Shown: piece by piece, positions 49,477 to 64,000 of the stretch | Layout: each line of letters begins with the position of its first letter | Numbering within the stretch: position 1 is the first letter of the stretch | NCBI RefSeq assembly: GCF_000208865.1 | Contig: NC_018398.1 | Coordinates: 310,001-374,000, forward strand | Direction of reading: 5' to 3' | DNA length: 64,000 nucleotides | DNA from: Neospora caninum Liverpool | Taxonomy: Eukaryota; Apicomplexa; Conoidasida; Eucoccidiorida; Sarcocystidae | Program-made: the position numbers and the translations under genes | Notes under the pieces: generated by a model | What the model was told of the DNA's origin: nothing | Seen by the model: the letters and a program-made list of their open reading frames with translations, nothing else | Databases searched by the model: none

Positions 49477-50301
49477 GTTCCCGTTGAGAAAGAGACGGTA
49501 GCGTACAGTTTCTCGGGCAAGAAACAGGTATCAGACACCGGAAATTTTCCACGCTTTCGTCGGACACGCGCTTCGCCAAGCGTCAGGAATAATTTCCACA
49601 AGAGGCCTGTGTTAAGGGAAGCCTCTTCGACAGTGGGCCAGCTTTTTCATTTTTGATGGAAAAGAAACGTCACGACACACGCATCGGCGAGAACCGACAG
49701 AGGCAACAGAAAAAATCATTTGCAGGAGAGGCAGGCCGCAGAGACGATCTGAAGGAGAAACTGAAGAAACCCCAAACGTTCGCATATGCACTGTACACCT
49801 TGTACACGATCCATCTACACGTACGTGGCACATCAGTCCCTCCGCTGTCCTTACAGAGGAGACAGAGAACTTGAAACAGGGTAAAATTTATACATTAGGC
49901 CAATCTGAACTGCCTTCTCCCGCTTCTCTCGTCTGTAGCGGGCAGTAGCACAACGGTTTCCCCCTTCTCTGTGACATTGCTTTTCACCAGCTCGTTGCGG
50001 TATTCAGCAACTGCTCGCTGGAACAGGCAGTTCACTTTCACGTGCCTCAAATGCTTTAGATTCATATTCGATTTTCCTCTTGCAGTCCGCCTAGTTTGTA
50101 ATTGGCGATCCTCACGTCTCTCTCCACCACCGTTCCTCGAAAGCGCCTGTGTTCACAGTTTCCGAGTGCCTTGCTCGGCACGGCTGCCTCATCTTCGTCA
50201 CCGCCAGCTTCCGACTATGGCACATGCTCCTCGGCTTCTTGTTCGTTTCTGCTCTCGTCCAGCTGCCACTCCCTCCGTCACCTCACCCTCACCAGCGAGC
50301 T

Positions 50302-58658
<8,357 letters not shown>

Positions 58659-61600
58659 TGGTGCGACGCAAGAAGCCAGGCGCACGAAGGAAGCAGAAAG
58701 AGAAAACAGAAAAGAGAAGGGAAGGAGGGAAGGTACGGCAGGCGGAAGGACCGCTACACCAACAGAGAACTGGGGCAGAGGGAGAACCAGCGCGGAGTGG
58801 ACGAACAGGCAGTCACCGACTGCCTGTAAAAAAAAAGAAAGACGGGGAAGAGAACTGCGACACGCGGGAGGAGCCGCACACACCGGGAAGACGAAGACAG
58901 CGGGATACCGAGGCGAAAGAAACGCACGATGGGAGACAGAATCCGACAGGGACGCGCGGCGACCAGTGCGGGGCAGAACGGAATGCGGAACGGAGAGAAA
59001 GCAACGAAGGGAAGGAGACAGAGGGACAGACTTGCAGACAACACGGTGGGATTCGAGGAAGAGGGACTCGCGAGCTCGGAGAGGAAGGAAAACGAGAAAG
59101 CCCGGCAAGTGAGGATGCGGAGAAGGCAGAGAGGCTCCGAGAGGAGGGCGAGGAAGACCGAAAAAGGCAGAAGGGAAGGGGAGCGATTACGAGGCAGAGA
59201 GAGGTCGACGGAGCACAAGTGTCGGAGAGGTGAAAAAAGCCTGGTTCGCGCCAGCGTCCTGCACACACCAGACGCACGCAAAAGAGGAGACCAACCGTCA
59301 AAGAACCTCGCTATTTCGTGCACTGTGGCGCATCACACAGACAACCTATCCCTGTGCGGTGGAGACGTTCACGTGTGGAAAAATGTAGAGATCGGTTTGC
59401 TTTCATGGTGAGCGCAGCGCTGCTCTTTTCATTCCGAAACACAGGTGTGCAGCAACCCGCAGGGGCGAGCCCCGTTCCAGCAGAGGTGTGACGAACAGTG
59501 CACGGAACTGTTTTTACGGACGAAGAAAAGAGCCTTGCGAGGGAAGAAAAGCAGGGAAGAGACAAACGAGACGAGAATCCTCACTCCCTGGTTCCTCCTT
59601 TCCCATCTACCTCGGATCCTGCCCCGTTGGCTGCTGTTAGGCCTCTGCCGTGAGAGTCGATGTCCATGGAGAGAATTCAGCCCCCGAGATCAGCTGGAAA
59701 AGGACCGCCGCTGTCCTTCCACGCATTCCTCTCTCTTTTCTCCCTTCGCCGTGTCTTTCCCCTGGACTGTTTCTCCCGCGCTTATACACCGCGTGGCGAG
59801 GCGCCGCGAACTCACCCGAAAACACGTGGCGTGAATCACGGAGAGTGAAAAGCGGGGGGTGTATATACACCCGAGCAGAGCTCCGGTCACCGCGAGTTTC
59901 CGCGTGTCGTTTTTTTATTCACCAGCAGGGAGAATGTGGACGCATGCACACGCGGGAAGGGTGCAAAAGCGGAAACCTGTGTGAAAAAAGAAGGTGAAGT
60001 GAGACGACCCTGGTCATGTGGCTGCGCGTCGAAACTGTACACCGCAGCTCGGGGGACGGGAGCACACGGGACTGGTACCGCTTCTACCGCGCCAAGAAGG
60101 GAGATTTTTATGCGAGGAAACCTGGTACACAAGCGTCAAAGAAACGCGACGAGAATGAGCAAAACGGGCAGGAGGGGATGCGAGAAAATTGTAAACACCG
60201 GGCTCGATATCTCCCTCCCGCCTGAACGCTTCGTACCACCCCCCAACGGATCCGACACACCGGGTGACAGGGGGCCGAGAGGACACACCCGAAGCACACA
60301 CGGCGAGTGGTACGCCCACGCTCGAGTCTTCCCCCGGTGGTCTTTCGATTTTTTCTCCTTTTCTTCCTCCCTGTTTTCCCGTTCTCCCCCTCTGTTATCC
60401 ATAGTTGATGGAGCAGGGAGAAAGCAAGGCCCGAGGGAGACAGGTATCGAGACACGGGCAACGCACACACCTGTCTCTTCGTCGAGGAGACGCACTGACG
60501 CGTGTGCAACGCTCTCGAGCTTCACCGGAAAGATGGAAGAAGACAAGTAAGTGGTCACGCCCAACCTGACACAGAAAGAGGCGTATTGGAGCAAACGACG
60601 ATGAAAAAAATTAGGGAGAGAGTAGTAACCGGATAAATGCCGCAAATTGTCACCTCAATATACGCAGGTAACACTAGGTTTACTTTATACAGGGAAATAG
60701 ACGTCCACCTGCGAAATGCCAATATATCTACCTGCACTAAACATATGCGTATTTATCTGTATGTAGATAGATGTGGCTGCTCATTTTTAGAGCATCCGTC
60801 CAAAACGTGTGCTGCTGAATTCTTTGCTGCTGCGTAAATCGTCTGGTGAAATCTCCAGATCTTCCGCGGAAGCGTACTGGGAGAGAATCACAAGAAAGCG
60901 TACAACTATGTGGTGTGAAACGACTTTCCCCTCATTTCCAGTTTTCCTCGCGTGCGCTGTCGCTGCCTTTGCTTCATTTCTCTCACCTCTCCGTTCTTCT
61001 GTTCCTCGTTTCGTTCTTCTCTTCCTCGTTTCGTTCTCTCTCTCCTCTCTGCAGCTTCTCTGCCTCCTGGCTGTTCCCACTTTTGCCCCTTCGCGTCCCG
61101 AGGCCTGAGTGTCCTGGTCTCGCGGAGGGTGCGTTAATCCGCCTCCCTCCTATTCAGACGCACGCACTTCCCTCTGTTTCTGCGCAGTCTACAAGGCGGT
61201 TTGTCTTCAAGCCCCGCACGCACCCAGAAATGGGGAGGACACAAGAGAAACACAAGGGAAAAAGAGTGACTGGAGTCGACACAGGAAGCGAGACAAGACA
61301 GCGTGATCAGAGCTTGCCTACATGTGCACCTCTGCATGTCTCCTCAAATGAGTGTCTCTAGCTGGATCGGGGTATGGTGGATGGCAGTTGCTCGCCTGGG
61401 CACGGGACCCGGTCGATGTCTCGGGTTTGTCCCTCCGACATCACCCGTACCCAATCTCTCCACGATTTCCCTTGTTTGTTGCAGGTTTTCTCACAGTTTT
61501 TACCTCTCTTCCCACACTCGGACCCCCCTCGAGAAACTCTGAATCCGTACTCCACACCCCGTAGTGTAGCTGCCAAAATGTGCAAAAACATCAGCACACC

Positions 61601-63236
61601 CCGGTCTCGCAGTGACCTCTCAGTTTTCGTTTTCTCGCGAAGAAAGCTGTTTCGACTGCCGGAACAGCAACCACTTGCATTATGTACCCAGAGAAATTGC
61701 CTCCAGCTTTTGCACGTTCTTCGTCGGAAGAAGTGGACTGCCGGGCACGGGTTTCTCTGTAACAGAGAAGCGTAGCCTACGCCTTGGCATTCTCACCGGC
61801 GTCGCCGCCCGCACCGAATATTTGTCAAAACACTCTGTCGAGAACATCTGCTCGATGTCCAAGACGAAAAAGTTTCAAACCGACAGGACGCAAAACTTCC
61901 CAGCACGGGATAGCGACTCTTGAATGTGAATCCCTCTCGAGTCCCGTATACTCTCCGCAGGCGATTTCGTCGCTTGATGTAGATACACCAAGCAAGTCCG
62001 ACTGCGCACTGCGCAGGCGCGCAGAGAGTCTCCTTGTCTTAAAAACACCAGAATAACGGCACAACCCTGCCTCTGTCGCCTCCCTCTGAAAGGGAAACAG
62101 AAACTTTTACGCCTGTTTTTCACCGCTATTCAGTGCTTTTTTTCCCGGTGTAGATGCGTGCAACTCCAAATCGGCATATCCACATTAATATTTACTAGCA
62201 TTCATATATGTATTTCTATACGTAAGTATATTTATATGCAAGGATGTGTTTAAGGTGTTTGCGCTCGTTTTGCGAGATGCTGGAGTGGCGCTGCGAGGAA
62301 TCAGGGCACAGTTTCTGTATGCGGGCTGTACACCTCGGTGGGGTGGTGAGAAGGCTCTCATCTGGTTTTTCCCTTTTTTGCCCAGGATCAGCAAGACGCT
62401 ACGTGCACGACACGACGTCTGTCGCGCGCCTCTGCCCGAGCACAATAGCTTGGCCGTGTCATGGCTCAAAACCCTAAAGGCTGGCGTTTCCAACGAGAGT
62501 CGAGAGAGGCCAGCGGGAAACAACAGTCGGATTCTCGAGACAGCCAGAATTACCGGGGACCTTTCTCTGTGCGTCTCGAGAGAACAAGCGAAACTTCACG
62601 CTGCGGCGCACAAGCGAAACAAGGGACGAAAAACGGCCCGACGGACTTTTCACCGACAATTCTCCGGTTCGAACGCTCGCGGGTGCGAGGCTCGGGTTCT
62701 CTCTTGAGTGTCAGCAGACGCACAGGCCCCGCATACACACAAATAAAATGTGTCCTGTTGTAAGTGCATGCCGTCTCCAGCGACGCACGCGCGTGTAGGC
62801 TGACATGAGCGGTGGTAGCGACTGTACAGAGCGCCCCTCTGTCTCTCTTTTCCCGGCACCCCTGCGGCGCGTCATCCACACAACGCGACTTCCGATCGCC
62901 ACAGCTTGCACTGCACGCCAGTCTCTGCCTCTGGCCATCAAGCTCCAAGACACAACCTGCGTTTTCCGCCCAATACACCATCTAAATACAACACCTACAT
63001 AAGTGTACATTTGTACAGATACGTGTATATATGTAGATATATCCACACATTCATAAATACACATATCGCTTGGAGTCGCTATCTGTCTAGAGACCTGTTG
63101 CCGTTACTTGTGGCCCAGTCTTGTTGCTTTTCGCACACGTTCGTGCCGCCTTTCCCGCAGGGTGTCTCCAGAATCTCCCACCGAAAACAACATTCAAAAG
63201 CAAAGAGCCAAAAGGAAATGCGGAGGCAAAGCCCCG
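58659..63236. other. Intergenic, MCM6 5' region and PRS 3' side
   Basis: MCM6 starts at its left edge and prolyl-tRNA synthetase ends at its right edge, both reading leftward, so it should contain the MCM6 promoter and the PRS 3' UTR. At 58.7-59.3 kb long frames on both strands are shadows of purine/pyrimidine-biased sequence. A frame of 153 codons (62246-62707, plus) and short minus-strand frames near 61.7-62.1 kb have no recognisable domain. No gene is called. Confidence 0.5.
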
Positions 63237-63389
63237 TTAGTAGCTTCGGCCCCAGAGCGCCCAACGCTTCGCAGGTTTGCCCGTGTAGAAGCATTTCGTT
63301 CCTTCTGGCATCGGCGGCTGGTCGAAGGGAATGCACAGCGTCTTCATTGCTCCTGTCATGACTTGCTCCGAGTCTCCCGCCTCAAGGGC
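63237..63389 (-). CDS. PRS: Prolyl-tRNA synthetase, last exon (partial gene)
   Basis: Only the terminal exon is in the window: 50 codons plus TAA (63237-63239), preceded by a TTTTTAG acceptor (exon starts 63389). It encodes [20 protein letters not shown], then the C-terminal zinc-binding-like tail of eukaryotic/archaeal-type class II ProRS, with [19 protein letters not shown] at the very end. The enzyme charges tRNA-Pro in the cytosol and is the target of halofuginone in apicomplexans. The rest of the gene must lie to the right of 64000, because no further ProRS motif is seen in 63390-64000. Confidence 0.9.
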   Translation of the reverse strand, partial: ALEAGDSEQVMTGAMKTLCIPFDQPPMPEGTKCFYTGKPAKRWALWGRSY

Positions 63390-64000
63390 CTAAAAACACG
63401 GAAACGCGATGCACACTGCGGAGTTGGGAGAGGAGAAGAGAAACCAAAAGCCCACCCGGGATGTGAAAAAAGCAAGTCGAAGAAACAGTTGAAACCAAAG
63501 AGGACTGGCGATGTTTGGAAGAAACCAAAAGCTCGCGAGCCGGCTGCCTGGCGGCGAGGCGCGCACGTCGCGTCTAAACTTCACATCGGCCACTCCCCAT
63601 GTGGGCCGGCTCGAGAGACGGAACGCGAAAACGCGGAAGATGGACTCAACTCGCGGCCAGGCTGCAACGCCTGCTCTTTTGTGGAAAGAAAACGGCGCTC
63701 CGGCCCAGGCAGTCGCCGACTCAAAGGCGCTCTACCGCGTAAATCTTCCTCCTGCCTACAACGCTTTTTCCTGGCTCTGAATCCCTCAGAAAAGCTGTCT
63801 CTTCTGTGTTCACCCCCGCAGCATGCACGGCTTCAAACCTTCCAGAGGGCGTGCCGGCCTCTACACATCCCGCCACAACACCCTCTTTCCCCTCCCCCTG
63901 TCTGGTTCCGCCTCTCTGGTCTTCCCTCTCTTTGTTTCCTGCTCTGCCACTTTCTCCTTCTACGCCCCTTTTCCGCGTCTTTTCTGCGGTGTCTCAGTTA
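63390..64000 (-). other. Intron of prolyl-tRNA synthetase, running off the window
   Basis: Upstream of the last PRS exon (minus strand). No ProRS catalytic or anticodon-binding motif is visible, and the far end is CT-rich like other introns here. I take it as the last intron, with its donor beyond the window edge. Confidence 0.6.

Larger units (their letters stand above)
48021..50301. other. 5' flank of ROP5 copy B and spacer to MCM6
   Basis: Holds the presumed copy B promoter, including the segment at 48415-48690 related to the copy A flank. Beyond about 48.9 kb I see one weak small-protein candidate at 49087-49476 (separate entry). The part next to 50302 should be MCM6 3' UTR, since MCM6 reads leftward. 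Confidence 0.5.

Noticed and set aside
62246..62707. A 153-codon plus-strand frame right of MCM6
   Set aside because: No domain, no splice-partner exon and no signal or membrane segment that I recognise. Similar frames occur by chance in this GC-rich DNA.

Overview
This window is nuclear DNA of a coccidian apicomplexan of the Toxoplasma/Neospora/Hammondia group. The evidence is intron-rich genes with CT-rich introns and UTRs, many (TA)n microsatellites, frequent TGCATGC motifs, one SRS surface-antigen gene and two copies of a ROP5-type rhoptry pseudokinase. The ROP5 copies have the length and layout of Toxoplasma gondii ROP5 but look clearly diverged from it, so Neospora caninum is my best guess. 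That species call is inference.

Layout, left to right. A ZPR1 zinc-finger protein (minus strand, 8 exons, 1681-6951) is divergent from a TXNDC9/phosducin-like-3 thioredoxin-fold protein (plus, 5 exons, 9952-12953). A gene-poor stretch then surrounds one intronless, two-domain SRS antigen (minus, 14194-15249). Next is a large F-BAR plus PH domain protein (plus, 11 exons, 20326-29579). After an apparently empty 3.4 kb stretch comes a GPATCH1/TOUGH-like splicing protein (plus, 7 exons, 32958-39390). The second accessory stretch (39.4-50.3 kb) holds two tandem ROP5-like genes (minus, 43272-44921 and 46428-48020); the second contains a 100-N assembly gap. The right end has the replicative helicase subunit MCM6 (minus, 17 exons, 50302-58658) and the last exon of prolyl-tRNA synthetase (minus, 63237-63389), whose remainder lies beyond the window.

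The exon models were built by hand. For every multi-exon gene, splice-site dinucleotides, reading phase and family alignment agree, and total coding length is a multiple of three. The housekeeping genes (translation, replication, splicing, folding) have no evident joint pathway. The SRS antigen and ROP5 paralogues are host-interaction genes in islands between them. The most interesting signals are the nearly identical ROP5 bodies set in clearly diverged 5' flanks, which suggests recent gene conversion; the unusually complete loss of kinase catalytic residues in these ROP5 proteins; the F-BAR domain split by about 400 low-complexity residues; and the GPATCH1 homologue with no recognisable G-patch.
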